Origin: Comamonadaceae bacterium 2FH
GTDB taxonomy: Bacteria > Pseudomonadota > Gammaproteobacteria > Burkholderiales > Burkholderiaceae_C
Assembly (NCBI GenBank): GCA_005503335.1
Contig: SCMQ01000020.1
Span: 1-64,000, forward strand
Reading direction: 5' to 3'
DNA: 64,000 bases
The translations under genes were made by a program, and so were the position numbers. Shown here in pieces: positions 26,691-35,608 of this stretch (the first letter of the stretch is position 1; each line of letters opens with the position of its first letter). The notes under the pieces were generated by a model. That model was given only the letters and a program-made list of their open reading frames with translations. It was not told the origin of the DNA and did not search any database.

Positions 26691-27616
26691 CGTGCAACTT
26701 CCTGACGACGCACGGCCGCTGCCAATGTGTTGGCATCGTCCAGTGCCAGCCCGAGCGAACGGCCGACCTGGGCATTGACGGCCACGGAAAACGATTCGGC
26801 CAGACGCACCGGCGGCAGGCCGCGCCCGGCCAGGAAGGCCTGCATCGCCGCCGAGGTCTGACGTGCAGCCTGCGCCGGCGACGTGAACAGCGCCAGCGTG
26901 GCGCCGGCCTTCACCTGGGCGGCCGAGTAGGTGGCTACCGGCACGCGCTGCCGGTAGGCCGCGATCAACAGGTTCTGCAGCGCGCCGGGCTGCAGCAGCA
27001 GGCTGTCGGGCAGGGTCAGCAGCACCTCCGAGTCGTCCAGCACCTCGCGCAGGGCAGGGTAGAGGTCTTGCGAGGCCGAGGGCAGGGCGAGCGCGTTCAG
27101 TTGCATGCCACGCGCCGCGGCCGCCGCGAGCAGCGCCGGCCTGAGCGGGACCGTGTCGGGGCCCAGCAGCATGCCGACCTTCCTGCGCGTGGGCAGGGCC
27201 TGGCGCAGCAGTTCGAAGTGGCGATCCAGCGGCTGGTCGAGCAGCACCGCCGAGGCGCTGGCGGGCATGCGGTGGCCGACGACGGCCTCGTAGCTCGCGC
27301 GGGGCAGCAGCGACGCCAGCAGCGGCACCCTGGCCAGGGCGGCATCGTTCTGCATCCTGTCGACCACCGCGCGCAAGGCGCCAGCGCCCAGGCTCACGAC
27401 CAGCCTGGGCGGCGCTGACGCCAAGGCCAGCAGTTCTCGCGCCGGCGCGATCAGCAGCTCGGCGCGGCGCGGCGCCGCGGCCCAGTCCTCGCGCAGGGCG
27501 GCGGCGGCTTCGGCATAGGCGCCGCCCGGCTCGGTGAGCGCCAGCCACAGGGTCGGGTCCGCGCCCCAGGCGCGTCCCTGGGGCAGCAGGGTTGCCGCCA
27601 GGGACCCGGCCAGCAT
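26687..27616 (-). CDS. periplasmic ABC-type substrate-binding protein of a TonB/GGDEF operon
   Basis: A 309-residue exported protein. A short signal-like N-terminus (MLAGSLAATLLPQGRAWGA) leads to a two-lobed binding-protein fold of the ABC_sub_bind/TrpX-like kind. VVSLGAGALRAVVDR, KVGMLLGPDTVPLRPALLAA and a C-terminal GLALDDA block are visible. No permease or ATPase gene is nearby; instead it lies between a TonB receptor (22-base gap) and a diguanylate cyclase (four-base overlap). That arrangement argues for a signalling role, presenting or withholding a ligand from the cyclase sensor, in place of transport. In the YfiN system the periplasmic protein YfiR holds a similar position. The true start could be slightly upstream at a non-ATG codon. 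Confidence 0.75.
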   Translation of the reverse strand: MLAGSLAATLLPQGRAWGADPTLWLALTEPGGAYAEAAAALREDWAAAPRRAELLIAPARELLALASAPPRLVVSLGAGALRAVVDRMQNDAALARVPLLASLLPRASYEAVVGHRMPASASAVLLDQPLDRHFELLRQALPTRRKVGMLLGPDTVPLRPALLAAAAARGMQLNALALPSASQDLYPALREVLDDSEVLLTLPDSLLLQPGALQNLLIAAYRQRVPVATYSAAQVKAGATLALFTSPAQAARQTSAAMQAFLAGRGLPPVRLAESFSVAVNAQVGRSLGLALDDANTLAAAVRRQEVAR

Positions 27617-27638
27617 CAGGCGGCGCTGCGCGTCCAGT

Positions 27639-29624
27639 TCAGAACTCCAGGCGCAATGTGCCGAACGCGCGGCGCTGGAAGCGGAAGCTCGACGAGGGCA
27701 GGAACTCGGACTGATCGCCGCCCAGGGCCTGCACGGTCAGCGCTGCCTCGGCGCGCGTGGAGCCCAGTCGGAACGGGTAGTCCAGCCTCAGGTCCAGGCG
27801 CTGGGTGGGGGGCAGCTGGTCCTTTCTGCCGCGCCAGGTCATGCGTCCCAGGGCATGGACCATCACGGTCAGGTTCATGCCGGCCGGCAGCTTCTGGAAC
27901 AGGGCCAGGGTGGAAGCGTGGCGCGGCGGCTCGCGTTCGTAAAGCGCCGCGTTCTCGCGTTTGAGGTCGATCAGGTTCTGGTTGAACCACAGCACCGTGC
28001 CCTCGCGCGGGGACCAGCGCAGCTGGTACTCGACGCCCGTGGTGCTCAGCCCCGGCTTGTTGACATAGTCGTCCACCAGGCTGCCCGTGCCCGGCAGAGA
28101 GACCGGCAGGCGGTAAGGGGCCGTACCGATCAGCCCCTTCAGCTCTTCACGGTACAGGCGCACGTCCAGGGTCAGGCGCAGATCGCGGAACTGGCCCAGG
28201 TAGCTGATCTCGCGGCTCGCCAGCCGCTCGGGCTGGACCTGGCCGGTGGCCGCCACGGTCCGGCCCAGCAGGACGTCGTTGAGAACGTAGCGCACATCAC
28301 CCGCCAGTTCGAACTGGGTCGGCGCCCGCACGGAGCGGGTTGCGCCGAAGCGCAGGGTGTGGTCGGGCGTGAGCAGGTAGTTGGCCATCAGGCGTGGCGC
28401 GGCATAGGTGCCGGTCCAGCTGTGGCGCCCGACGAACAGGCCGGCGTTGATCAGCCAGCGCGGCTGGGCCTGCCACTCCAGGTTGCCGAACACGCGCTGC
28501 TCCCGCATGGTCACGCGGTCGCGGTGGTACAGGGGCCGGGACAGCGCGTCCTCCTGCTTGGCACCCAGCCCCCAGACCGCGCGCAGCCCTTCGGCGAGAC
28601 GGCGCTGGTGTTGCAGCTCCAGGTTCAGGCGCCGCCCCTTGCCGCTGAAGTCCAGGTTCAGCCCCGGCACGGCCCGATAAGGCGCGACATCGTGGATCTC
28701 TTCCTCGGTGTAGTCGGCCGACAGCTTGAGCTGCTCCGACTCCGTCAGCTGACGCCGCCACTGGCCGAGCAGGTAGTGGTCGCGCGATGTCACCGTCCGG
28801 ATCGGGTTGCCGATGCTGCTGGGGAAGCCTTCGCCGGCAACCAGCTCGCTGGTGCCGGCCTCGAGCAGCACATCGTCCTGTGCGCTGGGCCTGAGGTCGC
28901 TGCGCCAATGCAGCTGGCGCAGCCGCCGGTCGTCGTAGGCATTGCGCAAGCCGCTGTCGGCGCGCTGGCCGGCAGACAGGCGGAAGGCCGCGTGTTCGTT
29001 TCCCCATCCCAGGCGGGCGCGCCGGTCCTGGATATGGGCGCCGCCGGCGCTGGCCGAGAGCTCGCCGCCCAAGGTGTCGGCCGCGTGCCGCGTGATGATG
29101 CTGATCACGCCGAACATGGCGTTGGCGCCATAGGCCGCCGAGTTGGAGCCGCGCAGCACCTCTAGGCGCTCGATATCCTCCAGCATCACCCCCATCATGC
29201 CGCGGTGGGTGTCGCCCAGGTGAAGCGGCGAGTAGACCGAGCGCCCGTCGATCATGACCAGGTTGCGCGTGCCGAAGTCGTCCAGTGGCACATGGTAGGC
29301 GGCGTTGGGCTGGGCGCCGTTCCAGCCCGAGACCAGGTAGCCCGGAACCAGGCGCAGCAGGTCGGTCACGTCGCGCGCGCCCGAGCGCCGAATCGTTTCG
29401 CGGTCGATCACCGTGACGGCGCCGGGCGCGTCGTTCAGCGCCTGCTCCAGGCGGTTGACGGTCAGGACCACGGGCAGCTGCTCGAAGTAGTCGTGTTCGG
29501 TGGGCTGGCGCTCGGCCTTGGCCGAGCCCGCCGTCCAGGCCAGCATGAGCAGCAGGCCCAGGCGGGCCCAGCGCCGTGCCACGGGACGGCGCTCCCGATC
29601 GAACGGTGGGTCAGGGGTGCGCAT
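27639..29624 (-). CDS. TonB-dependent outer-membrane receptor
   Basis: A 661-residue receptor. The signal region (RRWARLGLLLMLAWTAGSAKA) is followed by a plug domain with ALNDAPGAVTVIDRETIRRSGARDVTDLLRLVPGY in two blocks, then IDGRSVYSPLHLG and EDIERLEVLRGSNSAAYGAN. A 22-strand-type barrel ends in an aromatic residue (LRLEF). The plug resembles the receptors found beside YfiR/GGDEF genes more than BtuB or siderophore receptors. The start is uncertain: ATG at 29624 is used, with 29645 as the alternative, and neither has a good ribosome binding site. It is the first gene of the three-gene operon with the binding protein and the cyclase. Confidence 0.9.
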   Translation of the reverse strand: MRTPDPPFDRERRPVARRWARLGLLLMLAWTAGSAKAERQPTEHDYFEQLPVVLTVNRLEQALNDAPGAVTVIDRETIRRSGARDVTDLLRLVPGYLVSGWNGAQPNAAYHVPLDDFGTRNLVMIDGRSVYSPLHLGDTHRGMMGVMLEDIERLEVLRGSNSAAYGANAMFGVISIITRHAADTLGGELSASAGGAHIQDRRARLGWGNEHAAFRLSAGQRADSGLRNAYDDRRLRQLHWRSDLRPSAQDDVLLEAGTSELVAGEGFPSSIGNPIRTVTSRDHYLLGQWRRQLTESEQLKLSADYTEEEIHDVAPYRAVPGLNLDFSGKGRRLNLELQHQRRLAEGLRAVWGLGAKQEDALSRPLYHRDRVTMREQRVFGNLEWQAQPRWLINAGLFVGRHSWTGTYAAPRLMANYLLTPDHTLRFGATRSVRAPTQFELAGDVRYVLNDVLLGRTVAATGQVQPERLASREISYLGQFRDLRLTLDVRLYREELKGLIGTAPYRLPVSLPGTGSLVDDYVNKPGLSTTGVEYQLRWSPREGTVLWFNQNLIDLKRENAALYEREPPRHASTLALFQKLPAGMNLTVMVHALGRMTWRGRKDQLPPTQRLDLRLDYPFRLGSTRAEAALTVQALGGDQSEFLPSSSFRFQRRAFGTLRLEF

Positions 29625-29975
29625 GGGAACTCGTGCGGGGGACATCGGTGGCTGGCGGATGGGATCCAAAGGGCGGCGGCTGCGCACGGGGTCGTCGCGT
29701 CGCAGGGCTTGCATCGCCAAGCCAGTCCCATGCCGGCGCCTTCCCACCTGGATGAAGAAGCCCGGCCGCCGCGAAGCTCGACGGCTTCGTGGCCATACCC
29801 TGCGCGCGCCGACACACCAGCGCCAGCCGCGATGTGTTCAACTGTAACTCATGCAACATGGGGCAGCGGGGCGGCTGCCGCTGCGCGGTGCGGCGGCTCA
29901 AGCTCTGGGCCGAGTGGCTCGCACTGGAGGCCGAGGCGTGCCGCTGAGGCCCTGGCCCGGTCGGCGCACCATCCG
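29625..29975. other. 351-base gap between the TonB receptor start and the NlpC/P60 gene end
   Basis: No gene is supported here. The stretch must contain the promoter and 5' untranslated region of the minus-strand TonB operon. Near 29772-29787 the minus strand can form a CGAAGC/GCTTCG hairpin, and a GGGAAGG sequence occurs near 29739-29745. The latter recalls part of a cobalamin riboswitch, but the B12 box is missing. The minus-strand TTACAGT near 29845 is a weak -10 candidate. Confidence 0.4.
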
Positions 29976-30542
29976 TCAGTTCGGGGTCTCGCCCGCGGCA
30001 GCGCCCACGCGGCGCGCACCGTTGAAGCGGGTCTGCCAGTAGGCCTGGCGCATGTCCTCCACGCGCACCTGCGAGCCCGAGCGCGGCGAATGGATGAACT
30101 TGCCGTCGCCGACGTAGATGCCCACATGGCTGAAGGCGCGGCGCATGGTGTTGAAGAACACCAGGTCGCCGGGGCGCAGCTCGCTGCGGTCGATTTCCTG
30201 GGTGGCTGCGGCCTGTTCCTCGGCGCGGCGCGGCAGGATCAGGCCCACGGTCTGCTCGTACATGGCGCGCACGAAGCCGCTGCAGTCGAAGCCGGATTCG
30301 GCCGAATTTCCGCCGCGCTTGTAGGGAACGCCCAGGAAGCCCATGGCGTTCACGACCAGCTCCGAAGCTTTCTCGCCGACCGATTGGCGCACCTGCTGCA
30401 GCTGGTTGCCAAGGCGGGCGACCAGGCCCTTGTCGGCCAGCAGGCGCTCCATGTCGTCGTCGGCCGGCGCCGCATGCGCGGCTGCGCTGAAGAACAACAA
30501 AAATACCAAGGCTCGGAACATCCCTGGCAGGGTAAGGGTCAT
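29976..30542 (-). CDS. C40-family NlpC/P60 peptidoglycan hydrolase
   Basis: A 188-residue exported cysteine peptidase expected to cut peptide stems of peptidoglycan. A signal peptide (FRALVFLLFFSAAAHA) leads to the NlpC/P60 fold: FLGVPYKRGGNSAESGFDCSGFV contains the catalytic cysteine, FSHVGIYVGDGKFIHSP the catalytic histidine, and the GDLVFFNT block is typical. The ATG at 30542 is used; the ATG at 30521 (MFRALVF) is equally compatible with a signal peptide. It is divergent from the sugar dehydrogenase gene. Confidence 0.92.
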   Translation of the reverse strand: MTLTLPGMFRALVFLLFFSAAAHAAPADDDMERLLADKGLVARLGNQLQQVRQSVGEKASELVVNAMGFLGVPYKRGGNSAESGFDCSGFVRAMYEQTVGLILPRRAEEQAAATQEIDRSELRPGDLVFFNTMRRAFSHVGIYVGDGKFIHSPRSGSQVRVEDMRQAYWQTRFNGARRVGAAAGETPN

Positions 30543-30576
30543 GGCCTGAGAAGTCAAGTTAAGAAATATGCTTAAC

Positions 30577-30593
30577 CGATTGATTTTCAATCG
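30577..30593. promoter_or_regulatory. palindrome in the divergent NlpC/P60-sugar dehydrogenase control region
   Basis: CGATTGA (30577-30583), TTT, and TCAATCG (30587-30593) form a perfect 7-3-7 inverted repeat. The flanking TTAA (30572-30575) and TTAG (30595-30598) extend the symmetry partly. It lies in an AT-rich, 162-base divergent spacer, 34 bases upstream of one gene and about 110 upstream of the other, as an operator would. No regulator family is recognised. Confidence 0.45.
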
Positions 30594-30704
30594 CTTAGTG
30601 GAATTACTGATGGCGGCTGTTGGCCATGGTTGCGGCCCAGCTTGGGCAAAGTCCAGGCTTGGTGCTGGAATCTGCGCCGGGCGCGAGCCTTCGGGAGGTG
30701 CAAG

Positions 30705-31829
30705 GTGGGTGATTCCCTGATTCGACGTGCCGGCCATGCGCTGGCGATGGCCGGCCTGCTGCTGGCCGGGCTGGCGTGCGCCCAGGCGCCGCGGGTTGAG
30801 ACCGTGGCCACGGGATTGCAGCATCCCTGGGCCCTGGCCTTCCTGCCCGAGGGGCGCTTCCTGGTGACCGAGCGGCCCGGACGTCTGCGCGTGATCGAGG
30901 CGGACGGCAGGCTCGGGCCGGCGGTGCAAGGATTGCCCGAGCCGGATGCGGGCGGCCAGGGCGGGCTGCTGGACCTGTTGCTCGATGCCGACTTCGAGCG
31001 CAACCGCCTGCTGTATTTCTGTTTTTCCGAGCCGGCGCCGGACGGCCGCGGCAACGGCACAGCGCTGGCGCGCGCCACCCTGTCGGCCGACCGGTCCCGG
31101 CTCGAAGGTCTGCGCATCCTCTTCAGCCAGCAACCCAAGGTGGCCAGCCGCCTGCATTTCGGCTGCCGCATCGTGCAGGGGCAGGGCGGCCACCTGTTTC
31201 TGACGCTGGGCGAGCGTTTCCGCCGCGCCGAGGACGCGCAGCGCCTGGACAACCACCTGGGCAAGATCGTGCGCATCCACAAGGACGGCAGCGTGCCGCG
31301 CGACAACCCCTTCGTGAACCGGCCGGGGGCCCTGCCCGAGATCTGGAGCTACGGCCACCGCAATCCGCAGGGCGCCACGCTGGCGCCCGATGGCCGGCTG
31401 TGGGTGCACGAGCATGGCCCCCAGGGCGGCGACGAAATCAACCTGCCGCAGGCCGGCCGCAACTATGGCTGGCCCGTCATCACCTACGGCGAGCAGTACG
31501 GCGGCGGCAAGATCGGCGAAGGCCTGAGCGCCAAGCCCGGCATGGAGCAGCCCCTGCATCACTGGACGCCCTCCATCGCGCCCTCGGGCATGGCCTTCCT
31601 GACCAGCGAGCGCTATGGGCCCGGCTGGCGCGGCAACCTGTTCTTGGGCGCGCTGCGCGCCGAGCTGCTGGTCCGCCTCGAACTCGAGGGGGAGCGCGTA
31701 CGGCACGAGCACCGGCTGCTCACCGATCTGGGCGAGCGCATACGCGACGTGCGCCAGGGCCCCGACGGCCTGCTGTACCTGCTGACCGACAGCCCGCGCG
31801 GCCGGCTGTTGCGGCTGCAGCCGCCCTGA
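30705..31829 (+). CDS. PQQ-dependent sugar dehydrogenase-like (soluble aldose dehydrogenase) protein
   Basis: A 374-residue periplasmic six-bladed beta-propeller of the soluble glucose/aldose sugar dehydrogenase family (YliI/Asd-like). The GTG at 30705 is the preferred start because GGGAGG at 30693-30698 is ideally spaced for it; it gives a clean signal peptide ([17 protein letters not shown]). Family blocks are [38 protein letters not shown] and [13 protein letters not shown]. Characterised relatives oxidise aldoses using PQQ and pass electrons to the respiratory chain. No PQQ synthesis genes are in the window, so cofactor supply cannot be judged here. Confidence 0.88.
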   Translation: MGDSLIRRAGHALAMAGLLLAGLACAQAPRVETVATGLQHPWALAFLPEGRFLVTERPGRLRVIEADGRLGPAVQGLPEPDAGGQGGLLDLLLDADFERNRLLYFCFSEPAPDGRGNGTALARATLSADRSRLEGLRILFSQQPKVASRLHFGCRIVQGQGGHLFLTLGERFRRAEDAQRLDNHLGKIVRIHKDGSVPRDNPFVNRPGALPEIWSYGHRNPQGATLAPDGRLWVHEHGPQGGDEINLPQAGRNYGWPVITYGEQYGGGKIGEGLSAKPGMEQPLHHWTPSIAPSGMAFLTSERYGPGWRGNLFLGALRAELLVRLELEGERVRHEHRLLTDLGERIRDVRQGPDGLLYLLTDSPRGRLLRLQPP

Positions 31830-31864
31830 GGTTGGCGCGGACAAGCCGATCGGGTGTAGGCTTG

Positions 31865-33472
31865 ATGATCATGAGCCCTGTCACCGTGGTCGAGCCGGCG
31901 CTGTCTGCACCGCCGAACGAGAACCGCACCGCCGCGTCCCGGCTGGCCGTGCGGCGTGTCGCCATCGACACCTACCGCGAGAACGTGGCCTACCTGAACC
32001 GCGACTGCGCGGTCTATCGCGCCGAGGGCTTTCAGGCCCTGTCCAAGGTCGAGGTCTGCGCCAACGGCCGCTGCATCCTGGCGACGTTGAACGTGGTCGA
32101 CGATCCGGCCATCGTCGACTGCCCGGAACTGGGCCTGTCCGAGGACGCCTTTGCCCAGCTCGGCGTGGCCGACGGCGACTTGGCCGCCGTGTCGCACGCC
32201 GAGCCGCCCGCGTCCATGGGGGCGCTGTTTCGCAAGCTCGCCGGCGAGCGCCTGGAGCGCGCGGATTTCCACGCCATCGTGCGCGACATCGCCGACCACC
32301 GCTACTCCAAGATCGAGCTGACGGCCTTCGTCGTCGCCACCAACCGCGGCGAGCTCGATCGCGAGGAGGTCTACCACCTGACCGAGGCCATGGTGGCCAG
32401 CGGCCGGCGGCTGGACTGGCACGAGCCCCTGGTGGTCGACAAGCACTGCATAGGCGGCATCCCGGGCAACCGCACCTCGATGCTGGTGGTGCCCATCGTG
32501 GCCGCGCACGGCATGCTGTGCCCCAAGACCTCTTCCCGCGCCATCACCTCGCCGGCCGGCACGGCCGACACCATGGAGGTGCTGGCCGACGTGGCGCTGC
32601 CCTTCGGCCGCCTGGTCGAGATCGTGCGCGAGCACCGCGGCTGCCTGGCCTGGGGCGGCACGGCCGATCTCTCGCCGGCCGACGACGTGCTGATCTCGGT
32701 CGAGCGCCCGCTGGCCATCGACTCGCCGGGCCAGCTGGTCGCCTCCATCCTGTCCAAGAAGATCGCCGCCGGCTCCAGCCACCTGGTGCTGGACATCCCC
32801 ATCGGGCCCACGGCCAAGGTGCGCTCCATGCCCGAAGCCCAGCACCTGCGCCGCCTGTTCGAATACGTGGCCTCGCGCATGCGGCTGTCGCTGGACGTCG
32901 TGATCACCGACGGCCGCCAGCCGGTGGGCAACGGCATCGGCCCGGTGTTGGAGGCGCGCGACGTGATGCGCGTGCTCGAGAACGACCCGCGCGCGCCCAA
33001 CGACCTGCGCCAGAAGGCGCTGCGCCTGGCCGGGCGCCTGATCGAATGCAACCCCGACATCCGCGGCGGCGACGGCTATGCGATCGCGCGCGACATCCTG
33101 GACTCGGGCCGTGCGCTGGCGCGCATGAATGCCATCATCGAGGCGCAAGGCGGCAAGGGCTTCGACCACAACCACCCGCAGCTCGGGGCGCTGAGCTTCG
33201 AGGTACGCGCGCCTGCCGCGGGCGTGGTGGCGGGCATAGACAACTTCCAGATCGCGCGCGTGGCCCGCCTGGCCGGCGCGCCCAAGGTCCAGGGCGCCGG
33301 GGTGGACCTGCTGCGCAAGCTCGGCGACAGCGTGGCCCAGGGCGAGCTGCTGTACCGGGTGCACGCGGCCTTTCCCACCGACCTGACTTTCGCCCGTGGG
33401 GCTTGCGACAAGTCCAGCGGCTACGCCATAGGCGGCGCCGACGAGGTGCCCCATGTGTTCGTGGAATTCTGA
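31865..33472 (+). CDS. archaeal-type AMP/thymidine phosphorylase family protein
   Basis: A 535-residue nucleoside or nucleotide phosphorylase of the long, archaeal AMP-phosphorylase-like branch, not the 440-residue E. coli DeoA. It carries an extra N-terminal domain (about 30-115). The core has [14 protein letters not shown] and [20 protein letters not shown] (phosphate and ribose site), [12 protein letters not shown] and [16 protein letters not shown]. The C-terminus carries the usual beta/alpha-beta hammerhead. The Thermococcus enzyme converts AMP and phosphate to adenine and ribose 1,5-bisphosphate. Bacterial members are often just called putative thymidine phosphorylase. The stop codon overlaps the start of the PRPP-synthetase-like gene (TGATG), implying coupled function. 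The start could also be 31871. Confidence 0.88.
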   Translation: MIMSPVTVVEPALSAPPNENRTAASRLAVRRVAIDTYRENVAYLNRDCAVYRAEGFQALSKVEVCANGRCILATLNVVDDPAIVDCPELGLSEDAFAQLGVADGDLAAVSHAEPPASMGALFRKLAGERLERADFHAIVRDIADHRYSKIELTAFVVATNRGELDREEVYHLTEAMVASGRRLDWHEPLVVDKHCIGGIPGNRTSMLVVPIVAAHGMLCPKTSSRAITSPAGTADTMEVLADVALPFGRLVEIVREHRGCLAWGGTADLSPADDVLISVERPLAIDSPGQLVASILSKKIAAGSSHLVLDIPIGPTAKVRSMPEAQHLRRLFEYVASRMRLSLDVVITDGRQPVGNGIGPVLEARDVMRVLENDPRAPNDLRQKALRLAGRLIECNPDIRGGDGYAIARDILDSGRALARMNAIIEAQGGKGFDHNHPQLGALSFEVRAPAAGVVAGIDNFQIARVARLAGAPKVQGAGVDLLRKLGDSVAQGELLYRVHAAFPTDLTFARGACDKSSGYAIGGADEVPHVFVEF

Positions 33473-34362
33473 TGCCTGAAGCGGCCAGCCTGCTGCATTT
33501 CGACGATGAGCGCGAGCCCGCGCGGCGCCTGGCCTCGGCGGCGGGCCTGCAGCCCGCCTGCATCGCGCGCCACCGCTTCCCGGACGGCGAGCTGCGGCTG
33601 CGCCTGCCGGCGCGCCTGGCCGGGCATGTGGTGCTCTGGCGCACCCTCGCCCAGCCGAACGAGAAGCTGGTCGAGCTGCTGCTGGCGGCGCGCACCGCGC
33701 GCGAGCTCGGGGTGCGGCGACTCACTCTGGTCGCGCCCTACCTGGCCTATATGCGGCAGGACATGGCGTTCACGCCCGGCGAGGCCGTGAGTCAGCGCAT
33801 CGTGGGCGGCTTCCTGGCCGGACTGTTCGACGCCCTCGTCACGGTCGATCCGCACCTGCACCGCATCGCCTCGCTGGGCGAGGCGGTGCCGCTGCCGCAG
33901 GCCATCGCGCTCAGCGGCGCGCCGCTGCTGGGCGAGCTGATCGCCGCGCGCCGGCCCGGGGCGCTGCTGCTGGGGCCGGACAGCGAGTCCGCCCAATGGG
34001 TGGGGCAGGCGGCCGCGCGCCAAGGCCTGGAACATGCGGTGTGCCAGAAGCTCAGGCATGGCGACACCGAGGTGGACATCGCCCTGCCGCCGCTCGCGTG
34101 GCGCGGTCGCGCCGTGGTGTTGCTGGACGACGTGGCCAGCAGCGGCTGCACCCTGGCGCAGGCGGCCCGGCGGCTGCGCGAAGCCGGCGCGGCCTCGGTC
34201 GACGTGGCTGTCACCCATGCGCTGTTCGCCGGCGATGCGCTGCAGGCGATCCGCGAGGCCGGCGTGGACCAGGTCTGGAGCACCGACTGCATTGCCCACC
34301 CCAGCAACGCCGTCAGCATGATCCCGGCCATCGCGCAGGCCCTGCGGGGCCTGCCGGCCTGA
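33472..34362 (+). CDS. ribose-phosphate diphosphokinase (PRPP synthetase) family protein
   Basis: A 296-residue protein shorter than housekeeping Prs (about 315). RFPDGELRLRLP matches the ATP-binding flexible loop and PYLAYMRQDMAFTPGEAVS the family RQD block. VTVDPHLHRI and the PRPP loop VVLLDDVASSGCTLAQAA are recognisable, although the loop differs from the usual DTGGT. It overlaps the preceding phosphorylase by one base (TGATG). It resembles the divergent archaeal class of Prs more than the bacterial class I enzymes. It probably acts in a salvage route and not as the main PRPP synthetase, which should be elsewhere. Substrate preference is inference. Confidence 0.82.
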   Translation: MPEAASLLHFDDEREPARRLASAAGLQPACIARHRFPDGELRLRLPARLAGHVVLWRTLAQPNEKLVELLLAARTARELGVRRLTLVAPYLAYMRQDMAFTPGEAVSQRIVGGFLAGLFDALVTVDPHLHRIASLGEAVPLPQAIALSGAPLLGELIAARRPGALLLGPDSESAQWVGQAAARQGLEHAVCQKLRHGDTEVDIALPPLAWRGRAVVLLDDVASSGCTLAQAARRLREAGAASVDVAVTHALFAGDALQAIREAGVDQVWSTDCIAHPSNAVSMIPAIAQALRGLPA

Positions 34363-34404
34363 GGCGGCGTCGGGCGGGCCGGAAGCCGGCGAGGTGCTGC
34401 GGCC

Positions 34405-34776
34405 ATGCTCTACCGATTCGCCGCCGACGCGGTCCTGCTGCTGCACCTGGGCTTCATCCTGTTCGTGCTGTTCGGTGCGCTGCTCGGCGCCCGCTGGCCG
34501 CTGGCCTGGCTGCTTCACCTGCCGGCCGCGTTCTGGGGCGCCTGGGTCGAGCTCACGGGCGGGGCCTGTCCGCTCACCGCCTGGGAGAACGCACTGCGGG
34601 CCCGCGCCGGCATGACCGGCTACGGCGACAGCTTCGTGGCCCATTACCTGCTGGCCCTGATCTATCCCGAGGGCCTGACGCGGCCCGTGCAGTACCTGCT
34701 GGCGGCGCTGGTCGTCCTCGTCAATGGGGCACTCTATGGCTGGCTGCTGCTGCGGCGCCGCCGGCGCGGCCGCTGA
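34405..34776 (+). CDS. DUF2784 membrane protein
   Basis: A 123-residue integral membrane protein with three or four helices (for example AVLLLHLGFILFVLFGALLG and VQYLLAALVVLVNGALYGWL). It has the DUF2784 signature region GAWVELTGGACPLTAWEN and a strongly basic C-terminus (RRRRRGR) likely facing the cytoplasm. Members are usually annotated only by the domain number and their function is unknown. It follows the PRPP-synthetase-like gene by 42 bases and could be co-transcribed. Confidence 0.85.
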   Translation: MLYRFAADAVLLLHLGFILFVLFGALLGARWPLAWLLHLPAAFWGAWVELTGGACPLTAWENALRARAGMTGYGDSFVAHYLLALIYPEGLTRPVQYLLAALVVLVNGALYGWLLLRRRRRGR

Positions 34777-34838
34777 GCTTGGAGACTGCGACAATCCGGC
34801 CCATCCTGTCCTGATCACCCCCTTGCCACCAGAACACC

Positions 34839-35441
34839 ATGCTGCTCGACGCCTCCGAATCCCAACTGGTCCTGATCGATTACCAGGCCCGCCTGATGCC
34901 CGCCATGTTCGAGGGCGAGGCCGTGCTGGCCAATGCCCTGAGGCTGGGCAGGATCGCGCGCCTGATGCGCGTGCCGGCCTGGGGCACCGAGCAGAACCCC
35001 TCCCGGCTCGGCGAGAACCCGCCCGAGCTGCGCGGCCTGTGCCACAAGACCCTGGCCAAGCTGCAGTTCAGCGCCGTGGAGGAGGGGCTGGGCGAATGGC
35101 TGCGTCCGCCGGCCAAGGCGCAGCAGGGCAATGCGCGCAGCCTGCCCCGGCATCTGCAGAAGAGCGCGCCGTCCGCGCCCGAGCGCAACAGCATCGTGCT
35201 GGCCGGCTGCGAGGCCCATGTCTGCCTGCTGCAGACCGCGCTGGACCTGCTGGAGGACGAGTTCGAGGTCTGGGTGGTCACCGATGCTTGCGCCTCGCGC
35301 AGCGAGCGCAACCGTGACGCGGCCTTCGACCGCCTGGCCGGTGCCGGGGCCGAGCTCGTCACCACCGAGATGGTGGCTTTCGAATGGCTGCGCACGGCCG
35401 AGCATCCCGAGTTCAAGGCCGTCCAGGCCCTGATCAAGTAG
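34839..35441 (+). CDS. isochorismatase-like cysteine hydrolase
   Basis: A 200-residue member of the isochorismatase superfamily. The expected triad is visible: the aspartate in SQLVLIDYQARLMPA, the lysine in HKTLAKLQFSA and the nucleophilic cysteine in AGCEAHVCLLQTALDLL. This fold includes nicotinamidases, ureidoacrylate and carbamoyl hydrolases, and many of unknown role. The closest general group is the YcaC-like set of hydrolases with two cysteines in the nucleophile region. A GACAAT hexamer at 34790-34795 may be its -10. Substrate is unknown. Confidence 0.85.
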   Translation: MLLDASESQLVLIDYQARLMPAMFEGEAVLANALRLGRIARLMRVPAWGTEQNPSRLGENPPELRGLCHKTLAKLQFSAVEEGLGEWLRPPAKAQQGNARSLPRHLQKSAPSAPERNSIVLAGCEAHVCLLQTALDLLEDEFEVWVVTDACASRSERNRDAAFDRLAGAGAELVTTEMVAFEWLRTAEHPEFKAVQALIK

Positions 35442-35608
35442 GGAGCGGGCGCCGGGTCGGCACTGGCTGTCGGGCAAGCCTGCGCGTCAGGCCTGTCAGT
35501 TTGCCGCAAGACCGTCATGAATAATTATGAATTCAGAAGATGGATTGCGGCTGCCGCTCTGGCCGGGCCAGGACATCCATTCGACGGCAGGGCAGCGAGG
35601 AGACCTTG

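Noticed and set aside
29701-29850. Possible cobalamin riboswitch upstream of the TonB receptor (GGGAAGG near 29739-29745 on the minus strand, nearby hairpins)
   Set aside because: The conserved B12 box and the upstream core do not appear in the right order, and the receptor resembles those of YfiR/GGDEF clusters more than BtuB. A covariance-model search would settle it.
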